From Rhodocyclales bacterium (GTDB lineage Bacteria > Pseudomonadota > Gammaproteobacteria > Burkholderiales > Rhodocyclaceae): a stretch of 64,000 nt of DNA. This document shows, in pieces, positions 56,462 through 64,000 of the stretch. Within the stretch, counting starts at the first letter, position 1. Each line of letters opens with the position of its first letter. Location of the stretch: contig JAPLQX010000019.1 in assembly GCA_026399435.1 (NCBI GenBank), positions 154,557-218,556 of the forward strand, given 5' to 3'. The position numbers and the translations under genes were made by a program. The notes beneath the pieces are model-generated. The model was given only the letters and a program-made list of their open reading frames with translations, was not told the DNA's origin and searched no databases.

Positions 56462-57265
56462 ATGGCCGCCTGGACTATCCTGACGCCAAAAGGACACGGC
56501 GTGGATATTGCGGAACAACTGGTCAGGAGACTTCGTGAGGCGAGCCACGTGCTTGTCTTCACGGGCGCAGGCGTTTCTGCCGAAAGCGGCATTCCGACCT
56601 TTCGGGATGCGCTGACCGGCCTGTGGGAGAACTTCGACGCCGAAGCCCTGGCCACTCCCGAAGCGTTCGAGCGCGATGCGGCCATGGTGTGGGGGTGGTA
56701 CGAGTGGAGGCGGATGAAGGTGCTGCGGGCACGGCCCAATCCGGCGCACCTGGCGATTGCCGCCCTGCAAGCCAGGGTGCCTCGATTGACCGTGGTCACG
56801 CAGAATGTGGATGACTTGCACGAGCGCGCCGGCAGCCACGATGTACTCCATTTGCATGGCAGCCTGGAGAAACCCTTGTGCGTTGCTTGCAGGCGACCAA
56901 GTGAGTATCTGGCGGGAATTCCGGATGAACCGGAAGGCGGTCGCCATCTGGAGCCGCCCCGGTGCATCCATTGCGGCGGGCGCCTGCGTCCCGGTGTGGT
57001 GTGGTTCGGCGAGGCCCTTCCCGATGCGGAGTGGGATGCTGCGATTGCCTCGGCCAATTCCTGCGACGCATTCCTGTGCATAGGAACTTCGTCGCTGGTG
57101 CAACCCGCCGCGAGTCTGACGACCATGGCAATTCGACGCGGCGCAATCACCATTCAGGTCAACCCGAACCCGACAGACCTCGATGACAGCGTGAGCCTCA
57201 ATCTGTCGGGGCCGGCGGGAGTCGTGATGCCTGCCCTGGTCGAGAAGGTTTGGGGATCAATCTAG
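56462..57265 (+). CDS. cobB: Sir2 family NAD-dependent protein deacylase
   Basis: HVLVFTGAGVSAESGIPTFRDALTGLW, LTVVTQNVDDLHERAGS, CVACRR...CIHCGGRLRPGVVWFGEALP. Confidence 0.93.
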   Translation: MAAWTILTPKGHGVDIAEQLVRRLREASHVLVFTGAGVSAESGIPTFRDALTGLWENFDAEALATPEAFERDAAMVWGWYEWRRMKVLRARPNPAHLAIAALQARVPRLTVVTQNVDDLHERAGSHDVLHLHGSLEKPLCVACRRPSEYLAGIPDEPEGGRHLEPPRCIHCGGRLRPGVVWFGEALPDAEWDAAIASANSCDAFLCIGTSSLVQPAASLTTMAIRRGAITIQVNPNPTDLDDSVSLNLSGPAGVVMPALVEKVWGSI

Positions 57266-58206
57266 GTCGGTGAGCGATGCTCGCCCAGCAGCGCTGCGCG
57301 AGTAACCTGGCTTTTCAACTGCGCCAGCCACCATTGCAGTGCCCGACCCTGGCCGGGCTTGCCGCTCTTGCGCCAGGCGTAGCTGACCTGGATCTGCCGT
57401 TCGGACCGCTCCACGCGCCTGGCCACCAAGCGGCCGGCGTCGAGGTAGGGCTGCGCCAGGCAGCTCGGCAGGAAGCCGACGCCCAGGCCTCGCATCTGGG
57501 CATCTAGCTTGGCGGGCATGCCCGTCACGGTGAACACGTCCTGCCCGGCCAGCAACCCGATGGTGAGGCCGGTGCCGCGCTGGATGGTATCGGCCACCGC
57601 CACTGCCCGGTGCTGGCGGATGGCTTCATCGCTCAGCGGCTCGGGCATTTTCGCCAGCGGGTGGTGGGGCGCCATGGCAAAGACAAAATGCACGCCGCCG
57701 AGCGATTCATGATGCAGGCCCGCCATGGTGGTGGCGCCCATCATCACGCCGAGCGCCAGATCGGCCTGGCCGGACGTCAGCGCTTCCAGAGTGCCGGAAA
57801 GGGTTTCGTCGCGCAGCTTGAGCTTTGTCGGCGGGCTCAGGGAAAGAAACGCCTCGCAGAGTTCCATCACCGTAGCCCTGCTGATGATGCTGTCCACCGC
57901 GATGGTGAGCTGCGATTCCCAGCCGGTGGCAACGCGCTTGACGCGGTTGGCCACGGCGTCGATGTCTGCCAGCAGGCGCGTGCCCTCGCGCAGCAGCTCG
58001 GCGCCGGCTTCGGTCAGGCGGGCCTGGCGCGAACTGCGGTCGAACAGCAGCACGTCCAGCGCGTCTTCCATCTGCCGCACGCGATAGGTGAGGGCGCTGG
58101 GCACCATGTTGCTGGCACGGGCCGCCGCGGCAAAGCTGCCGCTCCTGGCAATGGTCTGCAGCATGGCCAGGGCATCGGGCGTCAATACGTCGCGCGGCGT
58201 AGTCAT
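57262..58206 (-). CDS. LysR family transcriptional regulator
   Basis: LTPDALAMLQTIARSGSFAAAARASNMVPSALTYRVRQMEDALDVLLFDRSSRQARLTEAG. Confidence 0.93.
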   Translation of the reverse strand: MTTPRDVLTPDALAMLQTIARSGSFAAAARASNMVPSALTYRVRQMEDALDVLLFDRSSRQARLTEAGAELLREGTRLLADIDAVANRVKRVATGWESQLTIAVDSIISRATVMELCEAFLSLSPPTKLKLRDETLSGTLEALTSGQADLALGVMMGATTMAGLHHESLGGVHFVFAMAPHHPLAKMPEPLSDEAIRQHRAVAVADTIQRGTGLTIGLLAGQDVFTVTGMPAKLDAQMRGLGVGFLPSCLAQPYLDAGRLVARRVERSERQIQVSYAWRKSGKPGQGRALQWWLAQLKSQVTRAALLGEHRSPT

Positions 58207-58314
58207 AGGGACCCCGTCAGTTCAATTTATTTGAATGATGACATCAAACTGGCTGGCTCTCAAGGGCAATGGCAGTTCCTACAATTCATCTCATCGCAAC
58301 GGAGGAACCAAACC

Positions 58315-59016
58315 ATGCTTACCCTTCGCAAATCTCAAGACCGCGGCTATGCGGACCACGGCTGGCTCAAGAGCTACCACTCGTTCTCGTTTGCCGGTTA
58401 CCACGATCCGGCCCACATGGGCTGGGGCAACCTGCGCGTGATCAACGAAGACCGCATCGCGCCGGGAACCGGGTTCGGCAAGCATGGCCACCGCGACATG
58501 GAAATCATCAGCTACGTGCTGTCGGGCGAACTGGCCCACCAGGACAGCATGGGCAACGTCGTGGGCATTCCGCCCGGCGACGTGCAGCGCATGAGCGCCG
58601 GCACCGGCGTGACGCACAGCGAGTTCAACCACGCCAAGGACCAGACCACGCATTTCCTGCAGATCTGGATCCAGCCGAAGGTGACCGGCATTGCGCCAGG
58701 CTATGAGCAGAAGACCGTTCCCGCCGAACAGAAACGGGGCGCCTTGCGTCTGGTCGCTTCGCCCGACGGTGCGCTGGGGTCGGTCACCATTCATGCCGAT
58801 GCGGCGCTCTACGCCGGGTTGTTCGATGGAGCCGAAAGTGCCGAACTGGCGCTGGATCCGGCACGAAAGGCCTATGTGCATCTGGTACGCGGCGCCCTGG
58901 AGGTCAATGGGCAGCGCCTCGACGCCGGCGATGCCGTCCTGCTGGAAAACGAAAATCGGATCGAACTGAGCCACGGCGACGACGCCGAGGTGCTGGTATT
59001 CGATCTGGCCGCCTGA
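58315..59016 (+). CDS. pirin family protein
   Basis: SYHSFSFAGYHDPAHMGWGNLRVINEDRIAPGTGFGKHGHRDMEIISYVLSGELAHQDSMG. Confidence 0.95.
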   Translation: MLTLRKSQDRGYADHGWLKSYHSFSFAGYHDPAHMGWGNLRVINEDRIAPGTGFGKHGHRDMEIISYVLSGELAHQDSMGNVVGIPPGDVQRMSAGTGVTHSEFNHAKDQTTHFLQIWIQPKVTGIAPGYEQKTVPAEQKRGALRLVASPDGALGSVTIHADAALYAGLFDGAESAELALDPARKAYVHLVRGALEVNGQRLDAGDAVLLENENRIELSHGDDAEVLVFDLAA

Positions 59017-59051
59017 ACTTCTTTACTCAACCGCAAACAATTTCGAGGAAT

Positions 59052-59612
59052 ATGAAAATGGCAACAGTCGCAGTGGTTTATCACTCTGGTTATGGTCACA
59101 CCCAACGCATGGCCCAGGCAGTCGCGGAAGGCGCCGGCGCTTCACTCGTCGCCATCGATGCCGAAGGCAATCTGCCCGAAGGTGGCTGGGAAGCACTGAA
59201 GGCGGCTGACGCCATCATCATGGGCAGCCCGACCTACATGGGCAGCGTGAGCTGGCAGTTCAAGAAGTTTGCCGATGCTTCGTCCAAGCCCTGGTTCAGC
59301 CAGCAATGGAAAGACAAGCTGTTCGCCGGCTTCACCAACAGCGCCACGATGAACGGCGACAAGTTGTCCACCTTGCACTACCTGTTCACGCTCGCCATGC
59401 AGCACAGCGGCATCTGGGTCGGCACCGGCATGATGCCCAGCAACGCCAAGGCGGCGCAACGCAATGACGTGAACTACGTCGGATCTTCGAGCGGCGCCAT
59501 GGCCCAATCGCCATCGGACAGCAGCCCCGACGAAATGTTTCCGGGCGATCTCGAAACGGCCAGGCTGTTCGGCAAGCGCGTGGCCGAAACGGCAGCCAGA
59601 TTCAAGGCTTGA
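59052..59612 (+). CDS. flavodoxin/NADPH-dependent FMN reductase-like (WrbA-like) protein
   Basis: VAVVYHSGYGHTQRMAQAVAEGA, ADAIIMGSPTYMGSVSWQFKKFADA. Confidence 0.92.
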   Translation: MKMATVAVVYHSGYGHTQRMAQAVAEGAGASLVAIDAEGNLPEGGWEALKAADAIIMGSPTYMGSVSWQFKKFADASSKPWFSQQWKDKLFAGFTNSATMNGDKLSTLHYLFTLAMQHSGIWVGTGMMPSNAKAAQRNDVNYVGSSSGAMAQSPSDSSPDEMFPGDLETARLFGKRVAETAARFKA

Positions 59613-59639
59613 TCGACGTTTGATGCCGTATCGGTGACA

Positions 59640-59666
59640 GAAGTCGGCCGGGACCCGGCCGACTTC
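59640..59666. terminator. symmetrical hairpin between convergent genes, possible bidirectional terminator
   Basis: GAAGTCGGCCGGGACCCGGCCGACTTC. Confidence 0.55.
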
Positions 59667-59682
59667 TGCAAACACTTGGGAT

Positions 59683-60453
59683 TTATCCGGCCAGCCCGTC
59701 GTAGACCAGCTTTGATCCCGCCGCCAGCAGTGTCCATGCGGTGACCAGATTGAAGCCGCGCATGTCGACGGCATGGAGCAGGCGGTAGCCGACGAAGTAG
59801 CCGATCGGGATCGCCGGCGCCAGCAGCAGCGAGACGCCGAGATTGGACAGGTCGAGCAGGCCGAGCTGGGCATAGGGACCGAGCTTGGCGAAATTCACCA
59901 CCGAAAAGTAGATCACCATGGTGCCGACCATGCGCATCTTGTCCATGTTCTGCGGCATCAGGTATTGCATGATCGGCGGGCCGCCGGCATGCGAGACGAA
60001 GCTGGTGAAGCCGGACACCGCGCTCCAGAATATGCCCGGCCCGAAAGTCGGCGCTGACGGCACGGCGGTGAGGCTGTTGCGCGCCGCGCGAAAGCGGTCG
60101 AAGGCGAACAGCAGTGCCTCGATGCCGATCAGCAGACGAATCCAGCGCGCATCGACGTGGCCGAAGATGAGCCAGCCGAGTGCCATGCCGATCATGGCGC
60201 CGGGCAGGATGATGCGCAGGTTGCGGGCGTCGGCGCGGCCGCGAAACACCACCAGGCCGATCGCATCGATGACGAGCAGGATGGGCAGCATCACGGCAGC
60301 GGCGATCTGGGGGGCGACCGCCAGCGCTATCAGCGGCACGCCGAGGCTGCCCGCACCGGCGCCGAAGCCGGATTTGGACATGCCGACCAGCAGCGTGGCG
60401 GCGAGCGCCAGCAGCCAGAAGGGCAGGGGCAGGGTGGTGGCGTGGTCGAACAT
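59683..60453 (-). CDS. TauE/SafE family membrane protein (putative sulfite/organosulfonate exporter)
   Basis: FWLLALAATLLVGMSKSGFGAGAGSLGVPLIALAV, GFTSFVSHAGGPPIMQYLMPQNMDK. Confidence 0.93.
   Translation of the reverse strand: MFDHATTLPLPFWLLALAATLLVGMSKSGFGAGAGSLGVPLIALAVAPQIAAAVMLPILLVIDAIGLVVFRGRADARNLRIILPGAMIGMALGWLIFGHVDARWIRLLIGIEALLFAFDRFRAARNSLTAVPSAPTFGPGIFWSAVSGFTSFVSHAGGPPIMQYLMPQNMDKMRMVGTMVIYFSVVNFAKLGPYAQLGLLDLSNLGVSLLLAPAIPIGYFVGYRLLHAVDMRGFNLVTAWTLLAAGSKLVYDGLAG
60047..60068 (+). repeat. possible degenerate copy g of dispersed short repeat, inside the TauE/SafE coding region
   Basis: GTCGGCGCTGACGGCACGGCGG; could be coincidental coding sequence. Confidence 0.35.
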
Positions 60454-60480
60454 GCGGGGCTTGGGTGCCGCGCAGGCGGC

Positions 60481-61110
60481 TCAGCGAAAGGTGATGCGGT
60501 GAAGGATACCGGTGCCCGCCTTCAGATGCAGGAAATAGATGGCGTTGGCGCTGGCCTCGAAGCCGATGGTCTTGGTTGCGTCGGCGCAGAGCCGCTCGTC
60601 GACCACGGTTTCCGTGCGGTCGTTGTCGATGCGTGCGTTGCCTTCGGCCGTGCCGTCGAACTCCAGCAGCAACTGCCTCGGGCCCGCGGCCAGGGTGCCG
60701 AGCGGAATGAAGTAGGCACCGGCTTGGGCATTGCGCCAGGGCGCCAGTTCCGCCGCTTCCCAGGTGCCGGTGGCCGGCCGGATGGGCGCCACTGGGTAAT
60801 GTCCGCAGGTCTCTTTGACCTGGCGCAGCATGGCGAACAGCGCGGTCGCTTGTTCGTCATTCGTCGTGCCGAGATAGCGTTCGATGTGCGCGCGCGCCGC
60901 CGCCGGGCCGGAATCGAAGCTCAGGCGGCCGCTGCATTGGCCTTCGTGACAGCTGCTGCAAACAGTGTGGAACTGGACGATGGTTTCGATCGAGGCGGGC
61001 GGCTGTGCGTCCGCCGCTGCGGCCGGCAAGGCCAGCGTGGCGAGGCAGGAGGCGGCTGCCAGCCGGGTCAAGCTCTTGTGGATGCGATCAGGGGCGGCGA
61101 AAGTCGCCAT
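60481..61110 (-). CDS. exported protein with one CxxCH heme-binding motif
   Basis: Signal peptide-like N-terminus; IVQFHTVCSSCHEGQCSGRLSF. Confidence 0.7.
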   Translation of the reverse strand: MATFAAPDRIHKSLTRLAAASCLATLALPAAAADAQPPASIETIVQFHTVCSSCHEGQCSGRLSFDSGPAAARAHIERYLGTTNDEQATALFAMLRQVKETCGHYPVAPIRPATGTWEAAELAPWRNAQAGAYFIPLGTLAAGPRQLLLEFDGTAEGNARIDNDRTETVVDERLCADATKTIGFEASANAIYFLHLKAGTGILHRITFR

Positions 61111-61115
61111 GATCG

Positions 61116-61526
61116 TTAAACAAAGGGATTCCTGACGCCCACGCCGGTTCCGCGAAAATCATCGACGTTGCGGGTAATCACTGTCAGGTCATGAATCAAT
61201 GCAATCGCGGCTATCTGCTTGTCAATCGGATGCGCATGGTGGGGCGACATCAATCGGCCCCACACCTGGGCGCATGCCTCGTCAAAACTCAAAATGCGGT
61301 CGGCGTAGTCGACCACGACGAGGTCAAGCCATTTCTCAAGCCTTCTGGATTGGGGCAAATCGCCGCGACGTCGAATGTTCTCAAGTCCGCGCCGAATCTC
61401 TCCAATCGTTTGTACCGCGAGATAAAGTTCATTGGCATCGGTTGTCTGAAAGAATTTCCGGATGCCAAGATTTGCCTCCTTGCCCTTTCGCGCCTCACTG
61501 ATGACATTGGTGTCGACCAGGTACAT
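61116..61526 (-). CDS. PIN domain toxin (VapC/FitB-like)
   Basis: MYLVDTNVISEARKGKEANLGIRKFF, EIRRGLENIRRR, IAAIALIHDLTVITRNVDDFRGTGV. Confidence 0.93.
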   Translation of the reverse strand: MYLVDTNVISEARKGKEANLGIRKFFQTTDANELYLAVQTIGEIRRGLENIRRRGDLPQSRRLEKWLDLVVVDYADRILSFDEACAQVWGRLMSPHHAHPIDKQIAAIALIHDLTVITRNVDDFRGTGVGVRNPFV

Positions 61527-61534
61527 GCGGATTC

Positions 61535-61747
61535 CTAGCCATTCCGGAAATTGAAGTCGGCGTCTTCACCGACGTTCGGCATGTTCGACAGAACCTCGGC
61601 AACGGAGCGCCGCTTCGGTCGCTGCAGGACGGATTTCAGAATCTCGCGGTGTTCCGCTTCGGCGCTTCTGCCGTGAGCTGCAGCCATTTGTTTCAGAGCC
61701 AGGGCGACATCTTCGTCGACATTGCGAACCACAAGATTGGTAGCCAC
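61535..61747 (-). CDS. FitA-like Arc/RHH antitoxin
   Basis: ATNLVVRNVDEDVALALKQMAAAHGRSAEAEHREILKSVL; GTG start at 61747 with AAGGAGG RBS. Confidence 0.9.
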   Translation of the reverse strand: MATNLVVRNVDEDVALALKQMAAAHGRSAEAEHREILKSVLQRPKRRSVAEVLSNMPNVGEDADFNFRNG

Positions 61748-61762
61748 GTTGACCTCCTTATT

Positions 61763-61801
61763 TGCAATCAATGATAGCAGTCTATCGGAGTGTTGATTGC
61801 A
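61763..61801. promoter_or_regulatory. nested inverted repeats upstream of FitAB-type module
   Basis: TGCAATCAA (61763-61771)/TTGATTGCA (61793-61801) enclosing GATAG/CTATC. Confidence 0.6.
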
Positions 61802-61820
61802 TTGCAATCGGGTCGATGGC

Positions 61821-62300
61821 CTACAGCAGCTCGACCACCCATTTCGTCACGGTGCCGGTGGCGTGGGCGCATTTCTGACCGCGGGCGTCGTCGAAGGCCT
61901 TGTATTCCGCGGCGTCCCACATGTCGTAGGTGCGGCCGGTGAATTGCTGTTGCAGCTCCTTGCAGGTGACGCCGCCGAATTCCGTGCGGAAGCGTTCCGT
62001 CAGTTCCCTGGCCTTCTTGAAATTGTTGATGTAGCGGCCGCGGTCGAGCTTGTCGCGGTCGCGTCCGTACTTTGCGCTCAGGGCCAGCAGGCCGCCGCTG
62101 AGCGCGCCGCAAACGCCTTCGCCGAGCAGGCCGCCGCCGCCGGAGAGTCCGTGACTGGCCTTGATCGTCTGGTCGTCGACGATGCCCACGGTTTCCTGGA
62201 CGGTGGCCAGCACGCATTGAGGGCAGCAACCGTAGTCGAGTTCATACTTCACAGCTTTCGCGTAGGCTTGTTCGCCGGGCGACTGCGGATCCTTGTCCAT
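61821..62300 (-). CDS. C_GCAxxG_C_C family probable redox protein
   Basis: YGCCPQCVLATVQET...GGGGLLGEGVCGALSGGLLALSAKYGRDRDK; cysteine pattern. Confidence 0.75.
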   Translation of the reverse strand: MDKDPQSPGEQAYAKAVKYELDYGCCPQCVLATVQETVGIVDDQTIKASHGLSGGGGLLGEGVCGALSGGLLALSAKYGRDRDKLDRGRYINNFKKARELTERFRTEFGGVTCKELQQQFTGRTYDMWDAAEYKAFDDARGQKCAHATGTVTKWVVELL

Positions 62301-62401
62301 GACGATCTCCAGTGCATTAGTTTTATCTAATATACTCCTGCTGTGCCCGTCAATCCAGCGCCAGCGTTGATGTTTCGCCAACCGGAAGAAGGAGTTTGTC
62401 G

Positions 62402-63028
62402 ATGAGCCAAGAGATCCGCTGGAACACGCGTTACACGGATGCCGGTGACGAGTATCTGTTCGGCACCGAGCCCAACCGCTTCCTTGCGCACCGGGCCGAG
62501 CTGCTGCGCAATGGGCGCACGGCGGTGTCGGTCGCCGACGGCGAGGGGCGCAACTCGGTGTGGCTTGCCGAGCAAGGCCTCGAAGTGACGGCCGTCGAGA
62601 TTTCTCCGGTCGCTGTGGAAAAGGCACGTCGCCTGGCAGCCGGGCGCAAGCTCGATATCCGCTTTCTGCTGGCCGACATGCTGGCGCCGGATTGGCCTCC
62701 AGAGGATATGCACAACGCATTCGACTGGGTGATCGGCGTGTTCATCCAGTTCGTCGGCGCCGAGGAGCGGGCACGGCAATTCGCGGCCATGAAGCAACTG
62801 GCGCGGCCGGGAGGACGAATCCTTTTGCACGGCTACACGCCGAAGCAACTCGACTACCGCACCGGCGGGCCGCCTACCCTCGAAAATCTCTACACCCGCG
62901 AAATCCTGCTCGATGCGTTTGCCGGCTGGGAGATCGAGGAACTGGTCGACTATGAGGACGACATCGCCGAGGGGATGGGACACAAGGGGCGCTCGGCGCT
63001 GATTGGCCTCGTTGCCCGCAAGCCCTGA
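62402..63028 (+). CDS. class I SAM-dependent methyltransferase (TehB-like)
   Basis: VSVADGEGRNSVWLAEQGLEVTAVEISPVAVEKARRLA, LARPGGRILLHGYTPKQLDYRTGGP. Confidence 0.92.
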   Translation: MSQEIRWNTRYTDAGDEYLFGTEPNRFLAHRAELLRNGRTAVSVADGEGRNSVWLAEQGLEVTAVEISPVAVEKARRLAAGRKLDIRFLLADMLAPDWPPEDMHNAFDWVIGVFIQFVGAEERARQFAAMKQLARPGGRILLHGYTPKQLDYRTGGPPTLENLYTREILLDAFAGWEIEELVDYEDDIAEGMGHKGRSALIGLVARKP

Positions 63029-63036
63029 TCAGCAGG

Positions 63037-63477
63037 TCAGCCGCCAAGCCAGGTTCTTGCCCAGGCCAGGGCGGCGTCAAGATGACTGGCCGCCGCGGGT
63101 GAAACTTCCTCGCCGAGTTCGAAGCGTTCGCCGCGGATCGCGAGCAGGGTGCATGGCGGCGGCGCCTCGTCGTGCAGCTCGACATAGACGTGCATCACCG
63201 CCTCGGGTGTCATCGCGTGGGTGGTGAAGCTCGCGTCGCGCGTCGCTTCAAGCAGCGTGACGGAGAAGGGCGCCTCCGCATTCAGGCTGGCATCGACGAA
63301 CAGAATGCGCCGGCGGCCTTCGAGGTCGAGCGCATGCTCGACCTGCAACTGGAAGTCGGTGAGGCATTCGACGCCTGGCAGTTGCAGCGCATCGATGCGG
63401 TCGATGAACAGCGGCCCCAGCGCATCGTCGCCGCGCGACGGGTTGCCCCAGCCGAAAATGAGGACAGGTGCCGTCAC
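63037..63477 (-). CDS. hydrogenase maturation protease family protein
   Basis: VLIFGWGNPSRGDDALGPLFIDRI, DFQLQVEHALDLEGRRRILFVDAS; GTG start at 63477 likely (ORF extends to 63519). Confidence 0.85.
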   Translation of the reverse strand: MTAPVLIFGWGNPSRGDDALGPLFIDRIDALQLPGVECLTDFQLQVEHALDLEGRRRILFVDASLNAEAPFSVTLLEATRDASFTTHAMTPEAVMHVYVELHDEAPPPCTLLAIRGERFELGEEVSPAAASHLDAALAWARTWLGG

Positions 63478-63484
63478 GGTCCTT

Positions 63485-64000
63485 TTACCCCTGGGCCGCC
63501 TTGAACCGGTTGCCGACAAGCGTCGCCATGACCACCAGCGTCGTCGAAATGAGGATCATCACGATGCCCAGCGCCGAAAGCTTGCCCCACAGCCCGTCCT
63601 CGGAAAAACGCAGGATCTGCACGGCGAGGACTTCGGTGCCGGGGCGCGACAGCACCACCGACAGCGTCAGTTCCCGCACGAACATCGATGCCATCAGTAT
63701 CCATCCCGAGACGATGCCCGGAATCAGCAGCGGCACGATGATGCGGCGCATGGTCGTCAGCGGGCTGGCGCCGCATACCAGCGACGACTCTTCGAGGTGG
63801 CTGTGGATCTGGACGAAGGCGCTCGACATCGGCCGGATGCCATAGGGCAGGTAGGTGGCGATATAGCCGAGCAGCAGCGCCCAGATCGTCGCGTACAACG
63901 GGGTCTGCACGAAGAACCACATGAAGCCGACGCCGATCACGATGCCGGGGAAGGAGAACGAGAGATAGCTCAGCGATTCGAGCACCCCGGCGGCCCGCGT
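63485..64000 (-). CDS. ABC transporter permease (FbpB-like binding-protein-dependent), truncated by window edge
   Basis: LESLSYLSFSFPGIVIGVGFMWFF, LEESSLVCGASPLTTMRRIIVPLLIPGIVSGWILMASMFVRELTLSVVL (EAA loop). Confidence 0.88.
   Translation of the reverse strand, partial: TRAAGVLESLSYLSFSFPGIVIGVGFMWFFVQTPLYATIWALLLGYIATYLPYGIRPMSSAFVQIHSHLEESSLVCGASPLTTMRRIIVPLLIPGIVSGWILMASMFVRELTLSVVLSRPGTEVLAVQILRFSEDGLWGKLSALGIVMILISTTLVVMATLVGNRFKAAQG

Overview
GC-rich bacterial chromosomal window, probably betaproteobacterial (inference from gene content). About 50 protein-coding genes were supported, mostly catabolic and transport functions. No rRNA, tRNA, CRISPR array or intact prophage was recognised. 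Main blocks: (1) 5' part of a B12-dependent ribonucleotide reductase, acetate kinase and MaoC-phosphate acetyltransferase; (2) AraC regulator divergent from a ThDP enzyme / BASS transporter / two SDR genes; (3) TetR-livGHM-SBP-livF-acyl-CoA ligase-enoyl-CoA hydratase cluster; (4) GSU2403-like nucleotidyltransferase, Ogt and Ada-AlkA; (5) a predicted sulfoacetate pathway (SauT-like ligase, SauS-like dehydrogenase, Xsc) with a TctABC transporter and two IclR regulators; (6) an accessory segment with a secreted duplicated-domain protein, an xsc gene fragment and a hipBA module; (7) GMC oxidoreductase-TRAP-CBS/BON-IclR unit; (8) MacB-like efflux, WS/DGAT, Sir2, pirin/flavodoxin, TauE plus cytochrome c, FitAB-type TA and others. 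Most interesting signals: the sulfonate cluster with 10-bp-phased operator repeats; a dispersed ~22-bp repeat bracketing both the nucleotidyltransferase gene and the hipBA module; an xsc remnant with mostly synonymous divergence; and an IclR gene whose best start codon is ATC. All calls come from reading the sequence and supplied ORFs; no searches were run.
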